DNA of 64,000 bases from Hirschia sp964351655 (GCA_964351655.1 CAYGPD010000009.1:19756-83755), one strand, 5' to 3'; positions 35,384 through 44,338 are shown, counted from the first letter of the stretch. Numbers and translations: made by a program. The notes: generated from the sequence alone by a model not told the origin.

Positions 35384-35880
35384 TCGGTCGGCATAAGCGG
35401 TAAATCTGTATCGCCTATATCAATATCAAAATGTCGAAGCATGTGCGTCACCTGACCCCGATGGTGGGTTTGGTGATTAAAGATATGTGTGATGCAGAGC
35501 CAGCGCGGTTTTGTATAGGTTTGGCCATTTGAAGCGCGCGTCCAAACAAGGTCTCCAGCGAGCCAGTCATCATTAAATGTATGCGTCCATTCCTGAATAC
35601 GTAATATTACTTCCTTATGTGTGTTCTCTAACATTTTGCGATCAGCAAATAAATCAACACCCATATCGCTAGGTTGATAGGGCAGCGAAACGTTAAACCG
35701 TTTCATCCACACAATATCAGCCCATAAGATATGATTCATAGTGGAATGAATGGACTTCCAAAATGCGCCAAGGTCTTCCTTAAATTGAGCATCTGATAGA
35801 TTGGATGTCTGAGAATATATTTTCTCTGTCATCCATTGATTGTATTTAGCCATCTGCTGATAGTTTTTTGCGAGGTTCAT
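35380..35880 (-). CDS. DinB/YfiT-like metalloprotein
   Basis: 166 residues, a four-helix bundle with three His ligands in the usual places: STMNHILWADIVWMKRF (first His about residue 48) and HIFNHQTHHRGQVTHML (about 131-135). The family includes thiol S-transferases and proteins of unknown activity. Although named DinB, it is unrelated to DNA polymerase IV. No damage-type operator is visible upstream. Confidence 0.87.
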   Translation of the reverse strand: MNLAKNYQQMAKYNQWMTEKIYSQTSNLSDAQFKEDLGAFWKSIHSTMNHILWADIVWMKRFNVSLPYQPSDMGVDLFADRKMLENTHKEVILRIQEWTHTFNDDWLAGDLVWTRASNGQTYTKPRWLCITHIFNHQTHHRGQVTHMLRHFDIDIGDTDLPLMPTD

Positions 35881-36088
35881 TAGAATCTCCTAATTTTCAA
35901 TGTGATTTAATTATCCCGCACTCTCTATTTGGGCTAGAATGAAAATGAATATGACAGGTGCTTAAAAATTGCAGAGCAAGTTTAACTGAAACTGTCTTGA
36001 GATGGCATATTCACCACAATTCTGACTCGTTTAAAAAGAAAATAGAGACACTCTTTCTTCTTTTAGGCGAATTTATTAGAGGTTCGGA

Positions 36089-37375
36089 ATGGCGTTACTC
36101 GGGGATCTGTCTGCATTTGTGTCGCGTGTGGTATTATTGACCGCCGTAGGTGTATCATTTGCGATTGCAGGCGAGGCGGATGAAGGTATCCAGACGCCAA
36201 CCAAGCCTAAGCCTCAAGGTGCATTGTCAGCACCAACGCTTGCTCCCGTCGCTCCATCTTTGATCGATTTGAACTACGTGAATGCTCGTGTAGAAGAATT
36301 GATGAAAGAAGACCAAATGGTTGGTTTTGCCGTGGCGATTGTCGATCGTGGTGAGATTTCCTTTGCCAAAGGATACGGAAGTGTTTTTCCTGGTGGACCG
36401 GCGGTCAATAAAGATACGGTGTTTAGGTGGGCGTCCCTGTCAAAGGGAATGGCGGGTACATTGGCCGGTTTACTCGATAATCGCGGACAGATGGACTTGA
36501 AGGCACCTGTGTCTAATTTCAACACAACGTTGCGGCTGCCAAGCAATGGGACTTCAAAAGTAAAAGTGGAAGATCTTCTGTCGCATCAACTCGGTATAGT
36601 TCCAAATGCATATGATACACGCTTAGAAGATGGAGTTGATCCTCAAATTATTCGCAAGGATCTAGGAAAACTGAAAAATGTATGCCCTCCGGGTGAGTGT
36701 CATTCCTATCAAAACGTAGCATTTGATGCGATTTCAGAAATAGCTGCTGATGTGACGGGTAAGTCTTATCAGGAATTAGTGGCGGAGAATATTCTTCGTC
36801 CGCTAGGAATGACATCAGCAAGTTTGACCCGCGAAGAGCTAATTCAATCTGGTAATTATGCATTTCCATTCGGATATTCGCGTGGCGTCTCTATGGTTGC
36901 TCCGGTCGAATTGAACGATAATTACTACAAAGTCCCTGCTGCGGGTGGGATGAATTCCTCTATCGAGGATTTAGCGCGGTATATGCAAGCGCAAATGGGG
37001 CTGATGCCGGATGTATTGCCACCAGAAGTGCTAGAGAAAATCCACACACCCAAAACGGCCACATGGAAAGAGCGCAATCGCATGCGTGGCCAGTCTTCTC
37101 ATATTACCCATGCTGATTATGCTTTGGGGTGGCGTGTCTATGATTATGAAGGGCATAAGCTTATAGGCCATCGCGGTGCAGTCCGTGGATACCGCGCTAT
37201 GATTATGTTTGATCCCGAGTTAGATACAGGAATTGTCGCTCTTTGGAATTCATCAACGAGTATGCCAGTCGGGCTTCAATTTGAGGTTATGGACATGGCT
37301 TATGGTTTTGAACCCCAGAAATGGATGAAACTCAGCGCGCAAGCGGATGATGAGCTAACCACGTCTGGGGATTAA
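36089..37375 (+). CDS. Exported beta-lactamase-family serine hydrolase (class C/EstB type)
   Basis: 428 residues. A signal peptide (residues 1-27, ending near SFAIAGEA), then the penicillin-binding fold with SxxK (SLSK, about residue 117), the YxN motif (YQN, about 209) and an HxG in place of KTG (HRGAVRG, about 370). This combination is typical of the DUF/AmpC-like esterases and peptidases of the serine hydrolase group, not of true resistance enzymes. Substrate unknown. It converges with the ABC exporter gene. Confidence 0.88.
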   Translation: MALLGDLSAFVSRVVLLTAVGVSFAIAGEADEGIQTPTKPKPQGALSAPTLAPVAPSLIDLNYVNARVEELMKEDQMVGFAVAIVDRGEISFAKGYGSVFPGGPAVNKDTVFRWASLSKGMAGTLAGLLDNRGQMDLKAPVSNFNTTLRLPSNGTSKVKVEDLLSHQLGIVPNAYDTRLEDGVDPQIIRKDLGKLKNVCPPGECHSYQNVAFDAISEIAADVTGKSYQELVAENILRPLGMTSASLTREELIQSGNYAFPFGYSRGVSMVAPVELNDNYYKVPAAGGMNSSIEDLARYMQAQMGLMPDVLPPEVLEKIHTPKTATWKERNRMRGQSSHITHADYALGWRVYDYEGHKLIGHRGAVRGYRAMIMFDPELDTGIVALWNSSTSMPVGLQFEVMDMAYGFEPQKWMKLSAQADDELTTSGD

Positions 37376-37388
37376 ACAGTATTAGGCC

Positions 37389-39215
37389 TTAACTTCCTGA
37401 AAATTGAAGTTCTGCAAGGTGGGCGTAAATTCCGCCTTGCGCCACGAGGCTTTCATGGTCGCCTTCTTCAGCAACACGCCCTTTATCCATAACAACAATG
37501 CGGTCTGCGCGTCTAACAGTTGCGAGTCGATGCGCAATTACAAGCGTCGTACGGCCATCAGAAGCTTTGTCTAGAGCGGATTGTACCAATCTTTCATTTT
37601 CAGCGTCCAGCGCGCTTGTTGCCTCATCTAACAGCATAACAGGTGCATCTCTTACGAGTGCGCGTGCGATTGCAACACGCTGACGTTCTCCGCCTGATAG
37701 ATTTTTGCCGCGCCCACCAAGTTCAGCTTGCAATCCCTGTTTAGCTTCCAGAAAGCGCCATGCTTCAGAAGCATTCAGCGCTTTGATAATATCTTCGTCA
37801 GTTGCATCCTGTGCGGCAAATCTTAAATTGTCGGCGGCGGAACCGGAAAATAATGCGGCCTCTTGAGGTACATATCCAAACTGGGCGCGCCAGTCTTGTG
37901 GGGTAACAGATCGTGCATCCATACCATCAAGTAAGATCGCGCCTGATTGAGGGTCATAGAAGCGTAGCAGCATACGAAATACAGTTGACTTACCTGCCCC
38001 CGAAGGGCCCACAAGCGCGACTGTTTCACCTGGTTTTATCTTAAGATCGAATTTATCTAATGCAGCGGCATTTGTATCGGTAGGATATGAGAATGATACT
38101 TGGTCAAATTCAACGGCTCCTGTTACAGGTGAAGGCATGGTGCGAGGGTTTTCTGGGGCACGAATGTCTGGCTCTTCATTGAGGATTTCAGAACAACGTT
38201 GAATAGCCCCAGATGTGCGCATGGCGGCGTTGAAAACATCTGCAAGCATTCCAAATCCTGACACGCCTGAAAGGGCATACATAGAGAACTGGGCAAGTTC
38301 TCCCGATGTCATGCGTCCGGCCAGCACTTCTTGAATGGCAAGCCATGACATGAAGGCTATTCCGGTAAATAGTCCAAAGATAACCGACCCAGACATAAGC
38401 GTTTGAGCACCAATACGGCGGCGCGCTGCTTGGAAGGCCGTTTCACACGCCATGCGGAAGCGTTCCGCGCGCGTGGCTTCTTGTCCGTAGGCTTGCACCA
38501 GCTCAATCGCTTCAAGGCTCTCAGAGGCCTCTCCAGCTGCGTCAGCAATACGGTCTTGTACTGCAGATGAGAGTTTTCGCACACGCGTTCCAATAATGAA
38601 CATTGGTATCATAACGAGAGGAACGGCTACAAACATGACACCTGTCAGTCGCCAGTTCAAAATGAACATCAATATTAGCGCTCCCGTTAGGGAGAGAGCA
38701 TTGCGCAAGAAGATGGATGCAGATGAGCCTAGAAAACTCTCTATCAGCGTCACATCTGCCGTGAGGCGTGAAACAGCTTCACCAGAACGTAGGCTGGAAT
38801 AGTATCCTGATGATAGATTGATAAGCTTTTTGTAGACGTCCGAACGCAGATCTGCAGCGGCACGTTCTCCTAAGAGCGACATAAAATAAAAGCGCGCAGA
38901 TGTCACAAGCGTCATGACGATCACAACACCAATGAATGTCATGAATCCTCGATTGATAGCCGGGATGTCATTGTTTGCTAAGCCATTATCGACGATGTCT
39001 CGCAACACAACCGGTAAGTAGAGCGTAATACCTACACCTGCGAGCAATAATAAAAGGGCAGGCCAAAAAATGGCTCCGCGTCCAGCAACATAAGGCCAAA
39101 GCTGTAAGAGAGGGCGGAGCTTCTTACTTTTGGGACGATCGGGAAGTCCTGCGGATCCGCCTCTGCGAGTCCCCGTTTTTCGATCTATATCTGCTTGTGT
39201 CTGTTGTTCTGTCAT
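37389..39215 (-). CDS. MsbA-like ABC exporter (fused permease and ATPase)
   Basis: 608 residues. A transmembrane domain (about residues 45-340, six helices) is followed by the ATP-binding domain: Walker A GPSGAGKST (about 397), Q-loop YVPQEAALFSGSAADNLRF, signature LSGGERQRVAIARAL, Walker B VMLLDEATSALD and the H-loop IAHR. Homodimers of this type export lipids, lipid A or drugs. The substrate cannot be told. It is preceded by its own leader opposite rpmE. Confidence 0.93.
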   Translation of the reverse strand: MTEQQTQADIDRKTGTRRGGSAGLPDRPKSKKLRPLLQLWPYVAGRGAIFWPALLLLLAGVGITLYLPVVLRDIVDNGLANNDIPAINRGFMTFIGVVIVMTLVTSARFYFMSLLGERAAADLRSDVYKKLINLSSGYYSSLRSGEAVSRLTADVTLIESFLGSSASIFLRNALSLTGALILMFILNWRLTGVMFVAVPLVMIPMFIIGTRVRKLSSAVQDRIADAAGEASESLEAIELVQAYGQEATRAERFRMACETAFQAARRRIGAQTLMSGSVIFGLFTGIAFMSWLAIQEVLAGRMTSGELAQFSMYALSGVSGFGMLADVFNAAMRTSGAIQRCSEILNEEPDIRAPENPRTMPSPVTGAVEFDQVSFSYPTDTNAAALDKFDLKIKPGETVALVGPSGAGKSTVFRMLLRFYDPQSGAILLDGMDARSVTPQDWRAQFGYVPQEAALFSGSAADNLRFAAQDATDEDIIKALNASEAWRFLEAKQGLQAELGGRGKNLSGGERQRVAIARALVRDAPVMLLDEATSALDAENERLVQSALDKASDGRTTLVIAHRLATVRRADRIVVMDKGRVAEEGDHESLVAQGGIYAHLAELQFSGS

Positions 39216-39328
39216 CTTTTATTCTGCTCTAAGACCCAGTTAGGGGTTGATAAATGTTGCTAAATCCGGTAAGCGCGCTGCTTCGATTTAAAAAAACTAA
39301 GACCAAGGCGTTTAAGGGCCACGTACCG

Positions 39329-39556
39329 ATGAAACAAGACGTACATCCGGACTATCACTTCATTACTGTCAAGATGACAGATGGATCTTCTTTTTCAACT
39401 CGTTCTACAATGGGTAAAGAAGGCGATACTCTACAGTTGGATATTGACCCTAAGACTCACCCAGCGTGGACTGGTGGAAACCAGCACATGATGGACCGTG
39501 CAGGTCGTGTATCCCGCTTTAATGACAAATTCTCTGGTTTCATGAAAAAGAAATAG
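39329..39556 (+). CDS. rpmE: 50S ribosomal protein L31, cysteine-free type
   Basis: 75 residues: KQDVHPDYHFITVKMTDGSSFSTRS, then GDTLQLDIDPKTHPAWTGG and a basic C-terminus. It lacks the four zinc-binding cysteines of zinc-type L31, as is usual in alphaproteobacteria. AAGGG precedes ATG 39329. A longer in-frame reading from 39254 is not supported by homologue length. Confidence 0.95.
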   Translation: MKQDVHPDYHFITVKMTDGSSFSTRSTMGKEGDTLQLDIDPKTHPAWTGGNQHMMDRAGRVSRFNDKFSGFMKKK

Positions 39557-39610
39557 GCTGATAAGGTCTATCTTCTAGGTTGTTTCGGCAATCTCCAGAA
39601 AACAAGTTAT

Positions 39611-39647
39611 AAAGAAACCCGCTACATATGCTGTAGCGGGTTTCTTT
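39611..39647. terminator. Bidirectional terminator between rpmE and rcdA
   Basis: Perfect 16-bp inverted repeat (39611-39626 and 39632-39647) with a five-base loop and A/T-rich flanks serving both convergent genes. Confidence 0.9.
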
Positions 39648-39668
39648 ATGTTTAAATTTGAGATTTGT

Positions 39669-40211
39669 TTATTTGTTGTGACGCCAGATTGCGAGTGGAT
39701 CAAATGCGCCTGTTTCAGCTGCCGACTGAAGACGTTCCATTTGGCTCATTACTGGATTGTCGACGGGGACTGGTTCTGCAGCAAATAACTTTTTATCCAG
39801 GCGCCAGACACGCTCGTACAGGGCACGTGAGCGAACTACTAAATCTAAGAGCGCTTCTGGTAAGTGCTCTACCGCTGATAGGGTGCGAAGTTCATTTGGA
39901 GACGTGAGACGAAATTTATCTTCTGCGGCTTCATCAGATGTCATGTCACCTTCGCGCACAGCACGCTGAACGACAAGCCAGCTTGCAGATTGCATGAGAC
40001 GTGTGGTTACTTCCATGCTCTCAGCAGCATAGACGAGCGCATGTTCACGATCGAGTTGCCGGCTTTCCTGACGACCAGGGCCATCAAGATAAGCTGCTGC
40101 TTCCTCAACAAGTCCCATACCTTCTTTGAAAAGACGGTCAAAAACTTCCGAAGTTGCAAATTCTGATACGCGATTTTTCCAGTCGTCGCCAATCATAGAA
40201 ACAGATTTCAT
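39669..40211 (-). CDS. rcdA: RcdA-like DUF1465 protein (CtrA degradation adaptor)
   Basis: 180 residues, helical: FATSEVFDRLFKEGMGLVEEAAAYLDGPGRQESRQL, then a conserved YAAESMEVTTRLMQSASWLVVQRAV. This is the DUF1465 family, to which Caulobacter RcdA belongs. RcdA works with CpdR and PopA to deliver CtrA to ClpXP at the G1-S transition. cpdR lies 16 kb away in this window. Start at 40211 has no strong Shine-Dalgarno. A start at 40196 (MIGDDW) is possible. Confidence 0.85.
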   Translation of the reverse strand: MKSVSMIGDDWKNRVSEFATSEVFDRLFKEGMGLVEEAAAYLDGPGRQESRQLDREHALVYAAESMEVTTRLMQSASWLVVQRAVREGDMTSDEAAEDKFRLTSPNELRTLSAVEHLPEALLDLVVRSRALYERVWRLDKKLFAAEPVPVDNPVMSQMERLQSAAETGAFDPLAIWRHNK

Positions 40212-40373
40212 TCAGACACCCAATATTGTTTTGACCTCGGGATACTATAAAATTATTCTGTCCAAGGTCCGGACTATAGCCAATACTATAACACATAGAG
40301 TCTTAGCCAAGTCTCTACATAGTGTTCTAATATGCAGGAGTGAGTCCAGTTTTACTCTGTTAATATATCTTAA

Positions 40374-40541
40374 TTAGCTGAAAATTGCATCTGCAGCATT
40401 CTTAACGTGTTCCTTTTTGGTAATTTCAGCTTCGCAAAGCTCAATTTTCTCTTTGAGCGTTTCAATTTGATACCTCAGTTCTTCAATGGACATTTCTTCC
40501 AGAGTTCTTGTCGGTTTTGCTCTTGGATCTTCATCAAACAT
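40374..40541 (-). CDS. Small DUF1192 protein
   Basis: 55 residues, too short for usual gene calls: MFDEDPRAKPTRTLEEMS, then a heptad-patterned helix (IEELRYQIETLKEKIELCEAEI) and a short tail. This is the DUF1192 pattern, an acidic N-terminus followed by a short coiled coil. GGGAG lies six bases before the ATG at 40541. Divergent from the quinone-oxidoreductase gene, a neighbour also seen in other alphaproteobacteria. Function unknown. Confidence 0.8.
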   Translation of the reverse strand: MFDEDPRAKPTRTLEEMSIEELRYQIETLKEKIELCEAEITKKEHVKNAADAIFS

Positions 40542-40660
40542 ATTCTGCTCCCTGAAATGCTCTTATGGAAACTCTTGGCTAGGGTAGGCGTTTTGTCATC
40601 TGACGTGAAGAGCTGACACAAGGTAATAATTGTTGGATGTGACCAAAAAAGGAGAGCCGC

Positions 40661-41650
40661 ATGCCCCATTCTCGCGATGGAAGCGAAGCAATGAAAACCA
40701 TAAAGGTAGCAGAGGGGGGAGCACTGGAGTGGCAAACCGTGACCAAGCCCATACCTTCCGTGGATCAGGTTCGCATCAGAGTGGTAGCAGCTGGGGTGAA
40801 TAGGGCGGACATTCTGCAACGTAAAGGCATGTATCCACCTCCACAAGGTTGCCCCGATATTATGGGGCTTGAAGTTTCAGGATATGTTGAAACGCTCGGA
40901 GAGGGAGTGACAGAATTCCAGATTGGACAGGAGGTATGTGCCTTATTGCCATCTGGGGGGTATGCAGAATATGCCATCGCTCACAAAGGCAGTGTTATGC
41001 CCGTTCCAGAAGGAGTGTCATTGCTTGAAGCGGCCGCTTTGCCAGAAACTGTACTGACTGTATGGGCGAATGTGTGGGATATGGCTGTTCTTCATCCTGG
41101 TGAAACATTGTTTGTTCAAGGGGGCGCATCTGGTATCGGCACGACAGCCATTCAAATGGCAACAGCATTGGGTGCGAAGGTATATGTGACTGCTGGAAGT
41201 GATGAAAAATGTGCGGCATGTTTAGGTTTGGGAGCTGTTGGAGCTTTCAATTATAAAACGTCGGATTTTGAAGAAGAACTAAAATCTGTCGGTGGAGCAG
41301 ATGTCATATTGGATATGGTAGGAGGCGATTATTTACCTAAACATATCAATGCGTTGAAGTTTGGTGGACGGTTGGTACATATTGCCGTTCAGGGTGGCCT
41401 AAAAGGTGAAGTAAACTTGCTTAAAGTTATGCTGAAACAGCTCACCATCACTGGGTCCACCTTACGGGGCCGAGATGATCTAGCCAAAGCGCATCTAGCT
41501 AAAATGGCGGTGGAAGAGGTTTGGCCGTGGGTGAAAGATGGGCAGATGCGGCCAGTTATCGACTCTGTGTTTGCGATGGAGAAGGCTGACAAAGCACACG
41601 AACGGCTAACGAGTGGTCAGCATGTTGGTAAAATTTTGCTGAAGGTCTAG
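40661..41650 (+). CDS. NAD(P)H-quinone oxidoreductase, zinc-free MDR family
   Basis: 329 residues. Medium-chain dehydrogenase fold without zinc-ligand Cys sets: VVAAGVNRADILQRKGMYPPPQGCPDIMGLEVSGYV, then VQGGASGIGTTAIQMATALGAKVYVTAGSDEKCA for NADPH binding. Matches the PIG3/QorA-type quinone reductases. An AGGAGAG precedes ATG 40661. A start at 40691 is an alternative that would remove ten N-terminal residues. Confidence 0.9.
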   Translation: MPHSRDGSEAMKTIKVAEGGALEWQTVTKPIPSVDQVRIRVVAAGVNRADILQRKGMYPPPQGCPDIMGLEVSGYVETLGEGVTEFQIGQEVCALLPSGGYAEYAIAHKGSVMPVPEGVSLLEAAALPETVLTVWANVWDMAVLHPGETLFVQGGASGIGTTAIQMATALGAKVYVTAGSDEKCAACLGLGAVGAFNYKTSDFEEELKSVGGADVILDMVGGDYLPKHINALKFGGRLVHIAVQGGLKGEVNLLKVMLKQLTITGSTLRGRDDLAKAHLAKMAVEEVWPWVKDGQMRPVIDSVFAMEKADKAHERLTSGQHVGKILLKV

Positions 41651-41682
41651 ACTGTTAAGTTGAAAATGTTCCGCATAAGGAA

Positions 41683-41711
41683 TTCACAAATCCTGCAAAT
41701 ATGCGTATACT
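41683..41711 (+). promoter_or_regulatory. Predicted sigma-70 promoter of trcR
   Basis: -35 TTCACA (41683-41688), 17-bp spacer, -10 TATACT (41706-41711), differing from consensus at one and one base. It implies a transcript start near 41718 and an 80-nt leader. Confidence 0.6.
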
Positions 41712-41730
41712 AAATGCAACTAACGTTTTG

Positions 41731-41775
41731 TCCCATAAATTTTGGGATCAAACCGCCCGGCCCAAGTGCCGGGCG
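41731..41775 (+). promoter_or_regulatory. Two-hairpin trcR leader, possible attenuator
   Basis: A small stem TCCCA/TGGGA (41731-41747) is followed by an eight-pair GC-rich stem CGCCCGGC/GCCGGGCG (41754-41775) that leads into AAATTGTTTTT and the Shine-Dalgarno GGAGGCG. The stem-plus-T-tract looks like an intrinsic terminator, but it lies downstream of the trcR promoter and only 22 bp before the start codon, so it would act inside the trcR mRNA. It could alternatively end readthrough from the upstream gene. Confidence 0.5.
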
Positions 41776-41797
41776 AAATTGTTTTTGGAGGCGACTA

Positions 41798-42532
41798 ATG
41801 GCCAATATTCTAATGCCTAAAGCAACAGCTGTATGGCTTGTTGACAACACTGCACTGACGTTTGAGCAGATCGCTGACTTCTGTGAATTGCACCGTCTTG
41901 AGGTCAAAGGTATAGCTGATGGCGAAGTTGCAGAACACATGCGCGGCGTTGATCCTGTATCACGTGGAGAGTTGACGCGTGCTGAAATTGAGCGCGGGGA
42001 AAAAGATCCAAACCACGCACTGAAACCAGCTTCTCCTAAATTTGATAAAGTTGTTGCGCCGCCCAAGCGTAAAGGGGCTCGTTATACACCTGTATCGCGC
42101 CGTAGTGACCGTCCTGATGCTATTTCATGGTTTTTGCGTCATCACCCAGAGATTTCGGATGCTCAGATTTCCAAAATCATCGGTACGACCAAGAATACAA
42201 TTGAGGCAATTCGCACAAGATCGCACTGGAACTCAGAGAATTTGAAGCCAGTTGACCCTGTAACGCTAGGTTTATGTTCTCAAATCGAGCTGGATGCCTT
42301 GGTTGCTAAAGCTTCTTCTAAGCGTAAGAAAATGGAAGAAGATCGTGAAATTGGAACACTCGGCGCGGGTATTGATATGGTGAAAACTGGCGAAGATGGA
42401 AGTGTTGAAATTGCCGACCCGTTTAGAGGTTTTGGGTCTAGACCTAATTCAGACGATAACAAACGTTCAAACGAGCCTAGTGCCGATGACGTGTTTGCGA
42501 ATTTTGGCAAATCATCAAGTGATGATGAATAG
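41798..42532 (+). CDS. trcR: TrcR-type cell-cycle transcriptional regulator (DUF1013)
   Basis: 244 residues. NILMPKATAVWLVDNTALTFEQIADFCELHRLEVKGIADGEVAEHMRGVDP, then RPDAISWFLRHHPEISDAQISKIIGTTKNTIEAIR, a likely helix-turn-helix. This is the DUF1013 family annotated as cell-cycle regulator TrcR in alphaproteobacteria. A basic linker separates the two conserved parts. The C-terminal 60 residues are acidic and poorly ordered. GGAGGCG precedes ATG 41798, so the longer frame from 41714 is untranslated leader. Confidence 0.9.
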   Translation: MANILMPKATAVWLVDNTALTFEQIADFCELHRLEVKGIADGEVAEHMRGVDPVSRGELTRAEIERGEKDPNHALKPASPKFDKVVAPPKRKGARYTPVSRRSDRPDAISWFLRHHPEISDAQISKIIGTTKNTIEAIRTRSHWNSENLKPVDPVTLGLCSQIELDALVAKASSKRKKMEEDREIGTLGAGIDMVKTGEDGSVEIADPFRGFGSRPNSDDNKRSNEPSADDVFANFGKSSSDDE

Positions 42533-42557
42533 AAGCGCAAGTTTGACACTATAATTT

Positions 42558-42590
42558 AAAAAAGGGGCTGAAACTTTCAGTCCCTTTTTT
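42558..42590. terminator. Bidirectional terminator between trcR and SDR gene
   Basis: A hairpin of AAAAAAGGG-g-CTGAAA with TTTCAG-t-CCCTTTTTT (one G-U) between the convergent genes. Confidence 0.85.
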
Positions 42591-42610
42591 ATTTAGCAGT
42601 AAGTTTATTC

Positions 42611-43387
42611 TTAGTCTTCTTTTAAGCTGTAGATGCCGTTGAGCGTAGACCGACCACCATCCAGTATAATGGATTGACCGGTCATATTTGCAGCACCTTT
42701 GCCTGTAAGGAATGCTGCTGCTTGAGAAATTTCTTCTGCAAATGAGTGGCGTCCCAATGGAGTACGCTCTTTTAGCCATGGCTCTTCATTTTCGGCGCGT
42801 GGTCGTACTGCAATTACGGAGTTTGTCCGAATGCGAAGCGCAGCAAGATCTATTGTCGTTGCCTTGGCGGCCGCAAGTGCCATAGATTGCGCAACGTGCT
42901 GTGAATACGCTCCTGGGTCACCGTAGAGTGCGCCGAGTCCAAAAACCTGGACAAAGCTAAAATTCGCTGATTTTACATCAGCTGGATCCATATCTTCCAA
43001 TTGTTTGACCATTTGATCGCCAAAAATTCTTAGTGCGGCTGTGATGGATCGTGCGGGCGCTATTATCTTGTCTTCAAAATCACCTATATTGACCTCGGTG
43101 AAGTTCTTGGCGGGAGGGAGCTCAGGAATATGGCAAACCGCATCGACGCGTCCAAAAGCGCTCATCGCGCCTGAGAGAATGTTGTTTAAGCCAATGTTCG
43201 TTGCGATGCTGGAAGGTGATAAAGTATCAACCTTTTCACCTAACGTATCCTGAATAGAAGCAAGAGCTTTTGCATCGGTGTCTGCAAGGAATACTGACCA
43301 GCCTTGCTTTATAAAAGTGCGCGCACACTCGTTGCCAATACGTTTGGCACCGCCGATAATAACAAGGGTGCGAGGTGAAGTGGCCAT
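42611..43387 (-). CDS. SDR-fold protein lacking catalytic residues
   Basis: 258 residues. The cofactor fold is clear (VIIGGAKRIGNECARTF near residue 10; C-terminal MTGQSIILDGG). However the NNAG motif reads CHIPE, the catalytic Ser position falls in FVQVFG, and the YxxxK motif reads YSQHV, so Lys is replaced by Val. It is probably a pseudoenzyme or a structural or binding protein derived from an SDR. It resembles pteridine-reductase-like or FabG-like sequences in outline. Confidence 0.8.
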   Translation of the reverse strand: MATSPRTLVIIGGAKRIGNECARTFIKQGWSVFLADTDAKALASIQDTLGEKVDTLSPSSIATNIGLNNILSGAMSAFGRVDAVCHIPELPPAKNFTEVNIGDFEDKIIAPARSITAALRIFGDQMVKQLEDMDPADVKSANFSFVQVFGLGALYGDPGAYSQHVAQSMALAAAKATTIDLAALRIRTNSVIAVRPRAENEEPWLKERTPLGRHSFAEEISQAAAFLTGKGAANMTGQSIILDGGRSTLNGIYSLKED

Positions 43388-43516
43388 GATGGAGATATTC
43401 CGAGATTCGAGATTGGCGTTTAGCTAAGAGAATATAAGTCGTTTATAAAAGTAAAAGGGAAGAGAGATGGGGGCATCGCTTTTCTGATTTAACTTCTTGA
43501 GCATGTACAATCTTGT

Positions 43517-44011
43517 TTATTGTTTCGTGTCGTCCGGTAAATCCGAAATATTGCCAGAGGAGTAGGCATTTTGTGTTTCATTGGAAGGCGGAAACTCAGT
43601 TGAGGAGGTGTCTATATCGTTCTCAGAGACGGAGCTATTGTTATCGGAAGACGCGAATGTGTCTGTCTCCCCCTCTGTCTCTTCGTGTAGAGAGACATCC
43701 ATTTCTTCCCACAATTCTTCATCTTCCTCAGACCAGATAGTTTCATTGAGGAGTGTAATACGTTCATTAAGGCTGTGTTGAGCCGCCAGCATTTCGCTGA
43801 GAAGACGTACAATCATCCATAGGGAGAGTGGAATAGCAATAGCTAGACCTGCTTGGAAAATCGCAGTGAAGGGATTCCAAGTTAACAAGCTCCATAGGGC
43901 ACGTAAAAGCCCCATTGCAGCGAGTGCCGCCATACAGACGGTCAATAAGGTGTTTGCAGATTTTAACATCCCTGGGGACAGCAATTGCTCAGGGTCTAAT
44001 GGTCCACGCAT
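43517..44011 (-). CDS. Hypothetical membrane protein with acidic tail
   Basis: 164 residues. Two hydrophobic segments (about residues 20-40 and 50-75; NTLLTVCMAALAAMGLLRALW and FQAGLAIAIPLSLWMIVRLLSEML) are followed by a highly acidic Glu/Ser/Asp-rich tail (about 90-164). Topology resembles DUF4282 proteins, but I cannot confirm the family. ATG 44011 with AAAGG eight bases upstream is preferred over the GTG at 44017. Confidence 0.65.
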   Translation of the reverse strand: MRGPLDPEQLLSPGMLKSANTLLTVCMAALAAMGLLRALWSLLTWNPFTAIFQAGLAIAIPLSLWMIVRLLSEMLAAQHSLNERITLLNETIWSEEDEELWEEMDVSLHEETEGETDTFASSDNNSSVSENDIDTSSTEFPPSNETQNAYSSGNISDLPDDTKQ

Positions 44012-44170
44012 GTTCACAGCCTTTCATGTCATTTATGCTAGCATATAACCGCATAAGATGAAGAGAGAGCAAATACGAAGCCATTAAACGGATAAGAAAA
44101 ATACAATTCTCCAAATAGGCGAATGCTGTCCGCCGTATGTGATATGTGGGATGCTAATGGATGTTGAGTG

Positions 44171-44338
44171 CTATCCCGCTTTTAGCGAGATAATTTCGTC
44201 TTTTATACGAAGCTTTTTTCGTTTGAGATCAAGGATCTCTTGGTCTGGTGTGGAAGGGCTTTTTCGTTTGTCATCAATCGTGATTTCGAGACGTTTATGA
44301 CGTTCACTTAACTCACGAATACGTGCTTCTGTGCTCAT
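44171..44338 (-). CDS. YdcH/DUF465-family small protein
   Basis: 55 residues: MSTEARIRELSERHKRLEIT, then DQEILDLKRKKLRIKDEI. The two-helix hairpin with the L-K-x-x-K-L-x-L-K-D pattern is diagnostic of DUF465. A very strong Shine-Dalgarno (AGGAGGT) precedes the ATG at 44338. Function unknown; these proteins are short, abundant and widely conserved. Confidence 0.88.
   Translation of the reverse strand: MSTEARIRELSERHKRLEITIDDKRKSPSTPDQEILDLKRKKLRIKDEIISLKAG

Noticed and set aside
11435..39647. Three perfect 16-bp inverted repeats (11435, 32322, 39611) as a repeat family
   Set aside because: Their sequences differ from one another, and each is explained as an intrinsic terminator.
40362..40377. 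TTAA-N6-TTAA as a second CtrA site
   Set aside because: The spacing is six, and the site overlaps the end of the DUF1192 gene rather than a promoter.
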